From contig NC_088775.1 in NCBI RefSeq assembly GCF_954871325.1, positions 61,357,561 to 61,421,560 on the forward strand: a DNA stretch of 64,000 bases. Direction: 5' to 3'. Made by a program: the position numbers and the translations under genes. Below the pieces are notes generated by a model that was given only the letters and a program-made list of their open reading frames with translations, did not search any database and was not told the origin of the DNA. The DNA comes from Gordionus sp. m RMFG-2023 (taxonomy: Eukaryota; Nematomorpha; Gordioida; Chordodea; Parachordodidae). Positions 22,560 through 35,490 of the stretch are shown here, piece after piece. The first letter of the stretch is position 1, and the number at the start of each line of letters is the position of its first letter.

Positions 22560-22690
22560 ATAAATTATCAATACCGTATTGTTTTTACAATATTGTAGAA
22601 TCAATACCGTATTGATTTTAGATGGTATTGTTTCTACAATATTACACCGGACCGTGCAAATGGTACCTCTGCAGGTCTCTGATTTATATT
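22560..22690. mobile_element. End of a GC-motif hAT MITE
   Basis: The segment runs from the CAATACCGTATTG stretch to ACACCGGACCGTGCAAATGG and the terminus CTCTGCAGGTCTCTG. It resembles, inverted, the segment at 5085-5215. Only one terminus was identified. Confidence 0.4.
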
Positions 22691-22754
22691 ATCTAAAAAA
22701 ATTATAAATTAAGTAAAATAATAATCTTAAAAAATTATTAAATATTACAAAAAT

Positions 22755-22860
22755 AATACATTGCCTAAATAACTAATTCACCCTGCCTACCACCGTAACA
22801 CATTGCCTAAAAAAATCAGGCAATGTGTACATTGCCGAAAATAACACATTGACGCTAACA
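22755..22860. repeat. CATTGCC direct and inverted repeats
   Basis: ACACATTGCC, its inverse GGCAATGTGT and ACATTGCC occur within about 90 bp and could form a small hairpin. No further identity was found. Confidence 0.35.
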
Positions 22861-22984
22861 TATATACAAGTAATTTATAATATTTTATATAAACTAATAA
22901 AAATATATTTCAAATTTGTTCCAAGTTTACTTTTTTTTATTAAAATTAACCTCTTATATTGAAAAATATTTTATGACTATATAT

Positions 22985-23085
22985 AGACTAAGGAAACTCG
23001 GCCGAACGCTCCCCCTAAAGGGGGTCTGGAGGCGAAGCCCCCAGTAATTTTTTAATCCCCCCCTTAGGAAAATCCTGGCTACGCC
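22985..23085. mobile_element. Terminus related to the CATAGGCGTAGCC element
   Basis: The right side reads CCTTAGGAAAATCCTGGCTA then CGCCTATG, the inverse of the CATAGGCGTAGCCAGGATTT end of the element at 45202. GC-rich GAGGCGAAGCCCCC precedes it. A matching left end was not found. Confidence 0.4.
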
Positions 23086-23863
23086 TATGTCCCCAGCAAT
23101 CATTATCAAACTTCTCTCTATCCCCAAAACCATATGACATGGAATGATGATTCTTGTCTGTCAATCCCCATGTTCGTTAGCTAATCATAATATCAAAAAA
23201 ATATATGGGTTACTAATATCTTCTTCATAAATTGTTTATGTTTCAGTTTTGAAAAATTAATATAAATATTTATTTAAAGATTTTTGATTAAATTTCTATC
23301 TTGAGATTGTTTTATAGGTTTATGAATTTCTATTTTGAAATATCAAATATTTACAATTTTTTTCATTGAGTTGTTATAAAGAATTACTGTTTATGGAATC
23401 GAACTTGATTTTCTAATTATTTATTATTTTGGCATGAATACTCTTAAAATGATGAAAAAATAATAAATTAAATCTAAAATATTAATAGTATATATCTATT
23501 TTTACGAGAATCACCAAATGGACTATAATCTGTTATACCCAAGTTGCTTTCAGCTGATATATCACGTGGCATTAGATATAAATGTAATATTCCTTTTGAA
23601 ATATTTTTTTCTAATGATCAGTAGCGTCACTGGAGGGGGGAGGGGGGGGCGCAGGGGTAGCCCTTTAAAAAAATTTAAATAACCTCCTGAAGCTAAAAAA
23701 AAAATTTTTTATAATTTCCATAATATCCTCCTGAACTGAAAATAAATTTTTTGATAGCCTCCTTTATTAAATATTATATATAAATTTGATTTTATTATTT
23801 AAAAATTAATTAGACTATCTGAATTTTTATTAAATAAGTTTATTTTTATTTATTAGATTAAAT

Positions 23864-26666
23864 CAATGACGAAGCAGCGTCCATAGAAGCAAGGGAAGCA
23901 TTGCTTCCCTTGAAATTTTTCTTACAAAATTCTTAAATAAACTTAATATAATCTTTATACTAAATAAAAATCGAAACTAAAATTAATATAATTAACGTTA
24001 AAAAGATTAATATTATTTTTACTACGTTAAGAAAAATTACTATTATTTTTACTACGTTAAAAAATTTACTATTATTTTTACTACGTTAAAAAAAATATAA
24101 CATGATGGGAGCAAATAATATTGCTTATTTTTTTAAAATAAATATTTTAAAAAACCATGTTTCGAATTTTTTTATTAAGTTTAAAAATATATATATGAGG
24201 GAAGCAAATTATTGCTTATTTTTTTAATAAATTGAGAAAATCATGCTATGGTAATTGTGTAATTTTACGATTAAAATATAGGCGTTGGGGAAGCAAATAA
24301 AAAAATGCTTATTTTTTTTAATAAATAAAAGAGAAAACATTTTTGTTTTTTAAAATCCATAATTATTGTAATTGTATTATAGAAAATTTATTAATATTAT
24401 TATTTAGCTCAAGAAATTTTGATGCGAAAAAATTAATTATTGGAAAAGGAAGACCAAAACCAATTATACAAAACTTAAAAAAAGAAATCAAAACTTGCAT
24501 TCGTAATTTTTTATTAATAAATATGAAAAATATGAGTGGCTCACTGGATGTAAATTTTTTAATTCTCTATATTGGTGGCCATGCCTATTATTCCCAAAGG
24601 AAAAATATGTTTGAAATGATAAAGGATTTACGGATATGAATAATTTTTCAAAGACAGTTAAACGGCATGAAGAATCAACCGCTCATTTGCAGTCGATGAT
24701 TCAATTAAAAATATTTGGTGAAAATCGTATTGAAAATTTGATAGATTCTTGTGCAAAATATCAATCGAACAGCATAATTCAAAAGTCAAATCAAATAGAG
24801 AAATATTGAAAATATTGATCAACTCTATATGTTTTCTTGGAATTCAGGAGCTAGCATTCCGTGGTGATGAAGAATTTTCTAATTAAGTAAATAGAGGAAA
24901 TTATATTGAATTAATTTATTTGCTTGTGGAAGAAAATTTAATAGTGCAGTTTTTATTGGACAAGCGATATTCAAAATTATTTAATTAATTCTATTTCATA
25001 TGTCTTACACCAAAAAATATTAAATGAATTGGAAGATTAGATTAAACAACTGATATAAATAATAAATCCCAACTGGCTGTTGTTATTCGATATGTTTTAA
25101 ATAACGGGACATTGTATGAAAGATTTATTGAATTCTTTTATATTACTCGAGATGCTAATTCTTTATCAAAATTTGTCATTAAATTTTTAAATGATAAAAA
25201 AATTATGGAAAAATTAATAAGCCAAAGTTACGATGGCGCAGCTGTTATGTTAGGCGATTCATATGGACTGCAAGCGAAAATAAGAGACGTCAATCCAGAA
25301 TTTTATATTCGATGCTTTGCCATAAGTTAAATCTTATATTATCAAAATCTTGCAGCAAAATTAAAGAATGTAAGGTTTTTTAACAACATTAGTCACAATC
25401 ATTTTAAGATTGATTTTGTTTAAATTTAATTTTTTTTAAATGTTTAAATTAATTTCCTTAAAAAATGGTATTAAAAATCTTTGTTTTGTTTTATTTCCCT
25501 CTTTTTTTCCTCCCATTTTTAATGCTTAAAAGAAAAAAAATGATTTTTTTTACATTCCTGCTTTTAGCCAAAGTTTTTTTTAGTACGTCATTTAAGCGAA
25601 CAGTGGAATTTGATAAATATGTCAAAAAGAGATTACCACGAGTAGCCCCAACGAGATGGGAATACAATGGTCGGCTAGTTCAAACAATTTTCTAGTCGTT
25701 TTTTTTTTAAATAAAAATGATGGAGAATCTAATAATGTTTGGGATAATGATGTTCTAATAACATATCGTGGCTACTAAAATATATTAGATGACGTAAATT
25801 TTCTAATTTTGTTATTTTTTTCAAGAAATTTTTCAGAATCTGATTTATTATTTTATATAATTCAAACTAAAATTAACGATATATCTTATTGGCTTAAAAG
25901 ATTAAAGATTTCCAAAATTCTTTTAAATCAAAAATAAAAAACTTTGATATTTTTGGAGATATTTTAATGTAAAAGAAAAGATAGAAGACAATTTAGATAA
26001 AAAACGTAATATATCCGGTGCCCAATACAAAAGAATTTTATAAAAATTTGATAATTAATTTAACAGATAAAATAATCAATGAAATAGATTTTCGGTTCGA
26101 TACATTAAAAAATGTTAAATTCGTCGAATTGTTAGATATTAGTAAATTCCAAACATTTAATCAAAATTTCCCAAAATATTTATTAGACAATTTAAATGAC
26201 ACTATTTTCAATTTTTCGACCTATACAAAAACTGAATTAAAAGTAGTGTTTCGGAACGATGTATTTAGAAAGAAAAAGAATGTTAATGAAATACTTGAAC
26301 TTTTAATATATACCGATTTGATGAAAAGTTTTGAAGAGTTTTTTAAATTATGCAAATTCATCTTAACTTTGCCTTCAACAACAGAAATTGCAGAACGGGG
26401 TTTTTCATCTTTAAAAGTATCAAATCTTATTGCAGAAACAGGATGAGTCAAAATCGATTATCGAATCTATCTTTGATTTCGATTGAAAAAAAAATTTTTT
26501 TATATTTAAAATCTAACAATAACTTTTATAATTCAGTAGTTGATCATTTTATCAAAAATAAAGACGAATTCCACTTATTTATAAATCTTAATTTTTTTTA
26601 TGTTTTAACTAATAAATAAAAAAAAATAATTTTTTGATTGCTTCCCTAATAGTAAACTTGTCACTG
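23864..26666 (+). mobile_element. Complete but decayed hAT element (DUF4371/ZMYM1-like), 2.8 kb
   Basis: The ends are CAATGACG... (23864) and ...TTGTCACTG (26666), which pair as inverted repeats, with GGAAGCA motifs inside both. They are flanked by GATTAAAT (23856-23863) and GATTAGAT (26667-26674), 7 of 8 bases alike. A perfect hairpin AAGGGAAGCATTGCTTCCC lies near the left end. Three copies of a GGGAAGCAAAT...TGCTTATTTTT motif follow at 24110-24315. The inside codes for a decayed transposase. Confidence 0.85.
24343..26619 (+). pseudogene. hAT transposase of the DUF4371 / ZMYM1-like lineage, decayed
   Basis: Pieces appear in family order. A TTF-like start includes KTVKRHEESTAHLQ (24660-24700). 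The catalytic part follows with RYVLNNGTLYERFIEFF and SQSYDGAAVM (25080-25330). Next comes KKRLPRVAPTRWEYNGRLVQ (25620-25690), which holds the conserved TRW. The C-terminal region is LPSTTEIAERGFSSLK, then RNRMSQNRLSNLSL (26018-26619). The whole length of the family is represented, but several frameshifts and stops separate the pieces (for example after 25330 and near 26440), so it cannot be active. The family is common in invertebrates. Confidence 0.85.
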
Positions 26667-26674
26667 GATTAGAT

Positions 26675-27955
26675 TAATACATATAAATTATATTTTCACT
26701 AGGTCAGCTTGCAATCAAATTCTGTATTAAAAATGGAATATCAATATCACTCAGAATGTCTAAATATTAATTTAGCATTTTATTATTTAAATTATTTTAT
26801 AACTCTAAATAAATAAATATAATCTTTATTAATTGAAAATTAACAAATTTAATATTGTAATTAGCCAAGTTCAAAATCACTAATCAACTATATTATACGT
26901 TTTTAATTTGCTTCTTCCTAAAAATATTTTCAAGGTTTAAATAAGTATAAGACATTTCTTTATAAAAAGTAGGTAGACATAGTTGATAATCCTAAAATAT
27001 TAAGTAAAATGCCACTTTTACAGACGTATTTGACAGTTATAGAATATATTACAGTTAATATTTTAAGAAATTTTACTATAAATGCTTTTTATTATAATAA
27101 GTAACAATTAGTTTCCTAACCCCAACCCTAATGCCATCTATTTATTTAAAAATATTAATAAAAATTAAATATCTTGTTATTCATCCCACAATATATGTAA
27201 TCTTATTTGATATATTATTTTTCTTGTCTTTTTTTACGTGATTTTTAGAAAAGCTATTTTCTTTGAAAAACAGTTTTGAGTTAAATTTTTTATACGAGAT
27301 TAGAGGTAGTGCGAAAAAAATATATCAAATCTTAATTACTTTCATCAAATCACTCTGGTCCTTATTTTATAATTACTAAATGTTATATTTCTAATATGGC
27401 CTCCTTTTAAATAAATCGAGGCTTCGATATATTTGAATAATTATTTATTCTAAAGATTTTTAGTATTTTTTTTTTATCAATTTATATAACATAATAAATC
27501 TTGATAAGAGTTTACATAGTAAGTCTCATACAGCGTGTACATGAGCGGGGGGGGGGGGGGTAGAACGTTTGCCTCCATTTTTATTGAGGTGGGTAGGTGA
27601 TAGGTTCCTTTAATAGGGGTTAGATAAATTTTTTAAGGGGTTATCTATTAAATTTTGAGATGAAATAGGACAAAATATATTTCTGTAAAAATTAATACCC
27701 TTATTATAGACCTATTATAATGCAATGATCTTGCTGATCATCTACCAAATATATATTGCAAACAATCATAGACCTTATTTTCCAAATAAAAATTTCTACT
27801 ATCCTTTTTCTAAGTAGTTGTAATTTTTTTATTATTTATAATTCTCCTTTAAACTACTTGTTTTGTTTTGATAATGATATTCAAAATTGTAATTGTTTTT
27901 CTTTTTTTTTACTTGTTTTTGTTTTGGTACATTTAAAATTTAAATTGTGTTTTTT
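26675..27955. other. Non-coding stretch with a diverged repeat and a G-run
   Basis: The segment 26935-27085 (CCACTTTTACAGACGTATTT, TATTACAGTTAATATTTTAA) matches 45405-45480 inside the CATAGGCGTAGCC element in the same orientation, so an old copy of that family may be here. A 17-bp G-run lies at 27547-27563. The rest is T-rich and featureless. Confidence 0.4.
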
Positions 27956-29350
27956 TTTGAACTACACTAATTCTAATTGTGAATGACATTATATTAGTTA
28001 CAAATTTTATTATAAAAAGATCGAATTTCAAAAGGATCGAATTTCATTAAATTTTCAGTGAAAAATTATATTGATTCGTAAATAAAGCAAAAAAATAATT
28101 CTCGTAATTTTGCTATTTTTCAGAAGTCTACATGGTGACAGTCCGCTACATATTCGAGGAAATCGTAGATAAATAAATAGATATGTAACAGATTCCCAAC
28201 AATAATGTTAATATAAATATTGAATCGATATACTCATGCAATAGCTATCTTTTTTTAAGTAGATTCGAAGACATTTTTAAGGATACTCAGATCTCGGATA
28301 TCAAAAAGCTGGATCCTTCACAAGAAGTCTACCAGACTAAGTATATATCAAGCTCAAATTGATATTTACACCTAAAACTTCATCAATCCATCGATATTGA
28401 TTGAAATATAATTTATATAATATGGACATAAACAATATGGATGCCGATAATGATAACACAGCTAATGATACATATAAAGTTACAGTATATTTGAATGATG
28501 TGCCAATATTATTAATGCAGATAGATACTGGTTCTAGATTCAGCATCCTCCGATTCATATTGCAAGAAAGATTAGTATTAAAATCTTAAATAAATCGGAC
28601 ACAAAATTAACTGAATACGATGAAAACAAGGCAAAATTCAAGGACAAAACCCAAATCTTAAATGTTTATATGGTTCAAAGTGACAAGACTGCACTTTTGG
28701 GAAGCTGGATAACCGTTTTTATAAATATATTAGATAAACTTGTGAATCTAATCGAGGAATATTATGATAATACTATACAAGAAGTAATTCTACAAACGAG
28801 CACAGAAGAGATGGTACAAAAGATAGATGATGAAATAATTGATAAATTATGGGACATACCAATAAATTTTAAGAATAGTTAAAGAAACTAGTATAGATAA
28901 AGTGAATGAATTAAATCTAAATATATCGTCAAATAGAAATATCGGGATGGATGACAAAGTTTGGTATCTTTTGGGACAAAGGTATGGTAACACGTAAAGA
29001 TGGGATTAATCATATGATAGATACTGAAAACAAAATTATAAAAAGACATTTAGACCAGATTAAAAAAAGGCCAACGAATATTAAACCTAATAATGGTACA
29101 ACAGATTTGAAAACAAATATTAATAATTTTAAAAGGGGAAGAAGTGATGATGAACCAGTACGAAATCAAAGTATACAAGTACAAAATCAGAGTCTTAAAA
29201 GTCTAAAAATTTGAAAATTTCATAATGAATATAAAAAAAGATTAAAAGAAAGATATATAATAAATAATAAAATATTTTTCTTTTAAATAAACTTTCATAA
29301 GATTTTTTTGTTTTCTTTTTTTTAAACTACACTAATTCTAATTGTGAATG

Positions 29351-29571
29351 TGTTATATATCAATAACGGTGGTGATGTATGGACAAGAAAAAATATTTTA
29401 TTTATTATAAATATATCTAAAACTAAAAATGATACTAAAAATAAATAAAAAATAAGGTATATATATATGTATTATAAAAAAACAATAACGAAATACATGG
29501 TTAAAGGCTAACATGTTTAAAATAAAAGCAATTTAAGTTAAACAAATTTAAAAAGTCAATCTCGATAAACA
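29351..29571 (-). repeat. 3' LTR of the Gypsy fossil
   Basis: 221 bp, the direct counterpart of 43238-43472. On the minus strand the LTR begins TGTTTATCGAGATTG. Differences from its partner include an AT microsatellite of different length. Confidence 0.85.
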
Positions 29572-29590
29572 TTCCCCTTCTTCTGAAAAG
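29572..29590 (-). promoter_or_regulatory. Polypurine tract of the Gypsy fossil
   Basis: On the minus strand AGAAGAAGGGGAA stands directly before the 3' LTR, the usual place for the plus-strand primer of LTR elements. Confidence 0.7.
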
Positions 29591-29908
29591 CCTTCCCATA
29601 ATCCATCTGAGCTGTCATAGAAAATATGTTGTTCAAATGGTTGTTCATTTTGATTGTTCAAGTCGTTCATAAGTCATTGTAGTCGTTGGCTTGAATCACG
29701 TTGGTTTGTTAATATCGTTTTGAGTACTGTGGCTCGTCGTCAAGCTCCGTCGTTATCATTTTCAAGATCAGTTGTAAAATTATTATTATCAAATAGGATG
29801 TTGGAATATATGAATAATCAGAGAATTGATCAAATTTGGATGTTAGAATAATAAAAGGATGATAAATCAACAAGATTGTTAGATAATATTTTTAGCGTTT
29901 TTATTTTT

Positions 29909-30121
29909 TTATATGATATTTTTCGCGTTTTTATTTTTATTTTTTTTTAACGTTTTAGTATTTAATTTAATTTTTCGTGGTTTAGTATTTAATTTATTTT
30001 TACATCTTTTAAAATTATAAGTTATATAATCTTTTAGATAAACAGGTTTCTGTCTACTTCGTATCAGTCTAGGAGTCGGTGTTACAATATTTTTATCATT
30101 AGTTTTAATATTTTTGTCCAC
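29909..30121 (-). pseudogene. C-terminal tail of Gypsy pol (fossil)
   Basis: The minus-strand frame contains TPTPRLIRSRQKPVYLKDYI, then a Lys/Asn-rich end. A PR-x-SR-RKP-type segment close to the 3' LTR is common at the end of Gypsy polyproteins. The identification rests on this and on position. Confidence 0.5.
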
Positions 30122-30488
30122 ACTTCCGTCCTTCTTAGGAGAGTCGTGTTGTACATTTGCTCAAAATAAAAAGATCTTCAAAGATCTCTTTGAAGATCGT
30201 AAAATTTGAAGATCTTTTACTTTTAAAAAATTTTGAGCAACGATCTTCAAAGATCGCGATCTTTTGAAGATCTTTTATTTAAAAAAATTTTTGAAAGATC
30301 TTTTATTTAAAAATATTTTAGATCAACGATCTTCAAAGATCTTCATATTTTATAATGTTTTATTTTTTTGATATTATTTTTTGAAGTAAATGGATTAGTA
30401 AGCATGTTAAATTAAAATAAAAATTTAATAAAGATGTACCGACAATTTTCATAATCGTTATTTTTTTAAACTTTTTTCGACATATATG

Positions 30489-30709
30489 TAGTGTTGTTAA
30501 ATGGCTCGTTTTGAGCCGATTTTTAAAACGACTAACTCAATATTTTAGCCAGAAAAATATGGCCTAAGCCTATAGATTTCTCTAATAGATATCCAAACCT
30601 TTGTTCCTTCTACAAACAAAATCTTCAGACTTGCCTAATAATATTCTAGATGAAATATCGAGTTAGCCGTTTTTAAAAATCGGCTCAAAACGAGCCGTTT
30701 AACAACACT
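30489..30709. mobile_element. 221-bp hAT MITE nested in arm B
   Basis: Near-perfect inverted ends TAGTGTTGTTAAATGGCTCG and CGAGCCGTTTAACAACACTA are flanked by the perfect 8-bp duplication CATATATG (30481-30488 and 30710-30717). The empty site, one CATATATG in the same context, is present in arm A at about 5958-5965 and inverted near 17873-17880. It has no coding capacity. Its terminal repeat matches the ends of giant C. Confidence 0.92.
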
Positions 30710-30769
30710 ACATATATGGGTAAAAAAAAATTTATATAAAAAAAAATTTATATTATAATTTCAATGAAG

Positions 30770-33235
30770 ATGTAATATTATAATTTCAATGAAGATGTAA
30801 TGTAAGTAACATAAAAAAGTGGAAATTGTAATAATCGTTATTTTTAACTTATTTTATTTATTATATCGTAAATTAAATAGGTTATAATTATTAATATTAA
30901 GATGTAAAAATAAAATTTCAATGAAGATGTACCATAGAAAAGTGACAATTGTTATAATCGTTATTTTTGAAATTTTTTTTAAAGCATAGATATTGTTAAC
31001 ATGTTAAATTAAAATTTCAGTGAAGATGAACCACAGGAAAGTGACAATTATCATAATCGTTATTATTGAACTTTTTTAAATTTTTTTAAACAAATGGGTA
31101 AAAATAGATATTGTTAACATGTTAAAGTAAAATTTCAGTGAAGATGAACCACAGGAAAGTGACAATTATCATAATCGTTATTATTGAACTTTTTTAATTT
31201 TTTTTAAAGCAAATGGGTAAAAATAGATATTGTTAATATGTTTTAAATTAAAATTTCAGTGAAGATGTACCACAGGAAAGTGACAATTGTCATAATCGTT
31301 ATTTTTGAACCTTTTTAAAAAAATTTTAAAGCAAATGGGTAAAAATAGATATTGTTAACATGTTAAATTAAAATTTCAGTGAAGATGTACTACAGGAAAG
31401 TGACAATTGTCATAATCGTTATTTTTGAACTTTTTTGAATTTTTTTAAAGCAAATAGGTAAAAATAGATATTGTTAACATGTTAAATTAAAATTTCAGTG
31501 AAGATGTACTACAGGAAAGTGACAATTATCATAATCGTTATTATTGAAATTTTTTAAATTTTTTTAAAGCAAATGAGTAAAAATAGATATTATTAATATG
31601 TCAAATTAAAATTTCAGTGAAGATGTACCACAAATAATCGTTATTTTTGATTTTTTTATATATAAAATTGAAAACTGATAATTGTCATATGTAATATTTT
31701 TAAACTCTTTTTATTAAACAAGGTTAGAATAAAGATATTTTGAAAATTATTTATTATTTCAAAATTATTAAAAAAATATATTATTAACCAGGTTTGTTGT
31801 TAGTAAGGTCCTATCCCATTTAATTTAAAAAATAACCGATCTAATTTTTTTTGAATAAAAAATATTGGCTCATCATGTTTCTTAAATTTTTGATGGCTTT
31901 AGATTGTAAAATATTAAAAAGTGGTGCCTTCTAACTTCTATAATTTGAGCGTTATTTAAGTAAAGTCGTGCTTTTACAATGTACAACGACAAGATGTACC
32001 ATAGAAAAGTGACAATTGTTATAATCGTTATTTTTGAAAATTTTTTTAAAGCATAGATATTGTTAACATGTTAAATTAAAATGTGAAGATGAACCACAGG
32101 AAAGTGACAATTATCATAATCGTTATTATTGAACTTTTTTAAATTTTTTTAAAGCAAATGGGTAAAAATAGATATTGTTAACATGTTAAAGTAAAATTTC
32201 AGTGAAGATGAACCACAGGAAAGTGACAATTATCATAATCGTTATTATTGAACTTTTTTGTTTTTTTTAAAGCAAATGGATAATATAAGCAACTATTGAA
32301 ATAAAGAAAGAATTTACCAGTCAAAAAAAAAAAAAATAGATATTGTTAATATGTTTTAAATTAAAATTTCAGTGAAGATGTACCACAGGAAAGTGACAAT
32401 TGTCATAATCGTTATTTTTGAACCTTTTTAAAAAATTTTTAAAGCAAATAGATAAAAATAGATATTGTTAGCATGTTAAATTAAAATTTCAGTGAAGATG
32501 TACTACAGGAAAGTGACAATTGTCATAATCGTTATTTTTGAACTTTTTTGAATTTTTTTAAAGCAAATGGATAAAAGAAGATATTGTTAACATGTTAAAT
32601 TAAAATTTCAGTGAAGATGTACTACAGGAAAGTGACAATTGTCATAATCGTTATTTTTGAACTTTTTTGAATTTTTTTAAAGCAAATGGGTAAAAATAGA
32701 TATTGTTAACATGTTGAATTAAAATTTCAGTGAAGATGTACTACAGGAAAGTGAAAATTATCATAATCGTTATTAATGAAATTTTTTAAATTTTTTTAAA
32801 GCAAATGAGTAAAAATAGATATTATTAATATGTTAAATTAAAATTTCAGTGAAGATGTACCACAAATAATCTTTATTTTTGATTTTTTTATATATAAAAT
32901 TGAAAACTGATAATTGTCATATGTAATATTTTTAAACTCTTTTTATTAAACAAGGTTAGAATAAAGATATTTTGAAAATTATTTATTATTTCAAAATTAT
33001 TAAAAAAATATATTGTTAACCAGGTTTGTTGTTAGTAAGGTCCTATCCCATTTAATTTTAAAAAATAACCGATCTAATTTTTTTTGAATAAAAAATATTG
33101 GCTCATCATGTTTTTTAAATTTTTGATGGCTTTCGATTGTAAAATATTAAAAAGTGGTGCCTTCTAACTTCTATAATTTGAGCGTTATTTAAGTAAAGTC
33201 GTGCTTTTACAATGTACAACGACATTAAACAGCAA
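30770..33235 (+). repeat. Satellite array of arm B, internally duplicated
   Basis: Units with TTTCAGTGAAGATG(T/A)AC and GTGACAATTGTCATAATCG run from about 30900 to 31625 and again from 31993 to 32870. The unique arm sequence after the array (31690-31990, with GGTTTGTTGTTAGTAAGG) is repeated at 32930-33230. A block of about 1.1-1.2 kb has therefore been tandemly duplicated in this arm only; the join is at CAACGACAAGATGTACC near 31985-32000. Confidence 0.8.
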
Positions 33236-33896
33236 GAACTCAAATTTATATTACGAGCCAAATATATTTATGGATTGTCAAATTCTTGGTTTTTTAGTTT
33301 TGACGAAATAATAAACCTGACCTAACTTATTCAATTGGATAGATTTCGTTTTTTTATACTGAAAATATTTTGTATTTTTTTTATTTTACTCTATCAATTC
33401 TGTCGCGATAGGCACTTTTAAATATGAATATTTATTGTAAACCTAGCATATAAATATTTCTCCCTTTAAACTTCAACCCATACTTTTTGATCCTTCACTA
33501 CAAAGGTGGAAAAAAATCCCTTAACTACAAAGGTGGGGTCTATTTTATCCCAAATTTTGATTAGCTATATCTCAGAACATATTAAAATTTGAGATCTACA
33601 AATACAATTTTGAATATATATTCAAATATTATTGGAAATAATAAATACAAAATCTTAGATTAATAGTTACTTCTAAAAACAGTTATGCAAATTTTACTAA
33701 AGTTACTGAAATAATATTTTTTTTCTGAGACCTTTCTTTAATTATATTTTGATCACCAAAGAGTATTTAAAAAATGCAAATTTTATTATATATTTTATTA
33801 AATGAATGTCGAATATAGATAATTATATAAATTTTATAAAAAGATATCAAATATTATAAAAAATACTAATCATCAAATATCATGTAAATTTTTGTA

Positions 33897-34170
33897 CTAA
33901 CATTCACGACAAAATGTATGCATATGATCTTTACAAATGAATTTTGAACAATTTAAACAAATAAATGTTGTTTTTACCTCCTTCACTCTTGGACAATCTT
34001 TACATACTCCCTTTTTATTAGTTGGAATATGTTTTTCATCAGTTATATTGAGAACATCCCCAATGTTGTTACGTAATAATCTACATATACTAGGGTTCTC
34101 AGAACTGCTGATCATATATGGAGTTATCAGTTCCATTGCTAATAATTTTATAAATTTTTATATTCGATAA
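33897..34170 (-). pseudogene. piggyBac transposase C-terminal cysteine-rich domain (inverted copy)
   Basis: The 79-residue frame has KGVCKDCPRVKEV, TFICLNCSKFICKDH and MHTFCREC, a C-x2-C...C-x2-C...C-x-DH...H-x2-C-x2-C arrangement typical of the tail of piggyBac transposases, where it binds DNA and chromatin. It is preceded by the variable linker SSSENPSICRLLRNNIGD. The copy is only the tail; the partner on the plus strand is at 35260-35490. Confidence 0.8.
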
Positions 34171-34174
34171 ATTT

Positions 34175-34763
34175 AAAAAAAATTATAAGATTATATAAAA
34201 ATCTCTCTAAAAATCTTTCTTTTTTATTCGTTATTCAGAGTCAGATAAAATATAACATTATATATATTTTTTTAAAATATTATATTCTTTTTATTAATAA
34301 AAACTTCTAACGTTTCCTCGCCTTCTATTTTTTTTCCTTAAATCATAATCATAATTTTCTTTTTCATTTTATTTTTTCTTTAAGATTCAGATATATGAAA
34401 TTTTTTCTTTATCAAATAAAAATTTTTTAATTAATATTATGAAAAAAAATTCTCTTATATCTAACTTCTTTTTATTTGACCAAGACAATATTTTTGCAAC
34501 ATGCAGCTCATGCCATAAAAAGCTCAAATCAATTCCATGTAAGATATTTTAAATATATTTTATTTTTGTTATTGGTTTTTTTACAACACCTTTATATTTT
34601 GGTGATCTAAATTTTGCTTCACAATTAGGTATATTATCTAAATTTTTTAAGCTAATTCTTTTTAAGAGACTTTGGCCTATTTAAAAATTGAATTAAAGGA
34701 TAATTAAGAAGAATATTATAATTTTTTTTCTAATTTTAAAGTCATTCAACATACTACTTGTAA
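34175..34763 (+). pseudogene. 5' fragment of a BED-type hAT (exon 1 and part of intron)
   Basis: The sequence follows 14870-14400 of giant A in reverse: a subterminal segment, then the BED exon (about 34439-34538, SNFFLFDQDNIFATCSSC), a GTAAG donor and about 220 bp of intron, all at high identity. It ends abruptly at CATTCAACATACTACTTG and piggyBac sequence follows. The rest of the transposase is absent. Confidence 0.8.
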
Positions 34764-34889
34764 CCCAAAATTTTAAAATTTAATACTATTTTTTTTTATT
34801 ATGGAGCTAAATACTATAAATGATGCACATGGAAAATTTAATAACATCAAGTTCTGGAAGAATTGTCTATTTAATATTTATAACATTTT

Positions 34890-35490
34890 ATATAGATTGT
34901 GAGTCAGGTGATTATTAGAGATATAAATTTAGTTTATTTGCATTTAGAGAAAATAGAACTGTTAGTTTCATACATACCAAAAAAGTATAAGAATATAGTG
35001 TTGCTTTCTACACACTGATAACAAAATTGATGCATCAACTGATAAGTTTAAAAAACCAGAAATTATAACTTTTTATAATTTAACAAAAACTTGAGTTGAT
35101 ACAGTTGATCAACTATCCCCATATATTATATATCCAGGAATCCAATAGACGGCCATTGGCCTTTTTTTATACTATAGTAAATATATCAATCATAAATGTA
35201 CTGATAGTTCATAAAGCTAATAATTTATCGAATATAAAAATTTATAAAATTATTAGCAATGGAACTGATAACTCCATATATGATCAGCAGTTCTGAGAAC
35301 CCTAGTATATGTAGATTATTACGATTGGGGATGTTCTCAATATAACTGATGAAAAACATATTCCAACTAATAAAAAGGGAGTATGTAAAGATTGTCCAAA
35401 AGTGAAGGAGGTAAAAACAACATTTATTTGTTTAAATTGTTCAAAATTCATTTGTAAAGATCATATGCATACATTTTGTCGTGAATGTTA
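34890..35490 (+). pseudogene. piggyBac transposase, C-terminal half
   Basis: Plus-strand pieces in family order are YIPKKYKNIVLLSTH, KKPEIITFYN, VDTVDQL (holding a catalytic Asp of piggyBac), WPFFYTIVNISIINVLIV and the cysteine-rich tail ending HTFCREC. Several stops and frameshifts interrupt the first 200 bp (for example in front of VDTVDQL near 35095 and after RNP near 35145). The N-terminal half is not in the window. Cut-and-paste at TTAA is the known mode of the family. Confidence 0.75.
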
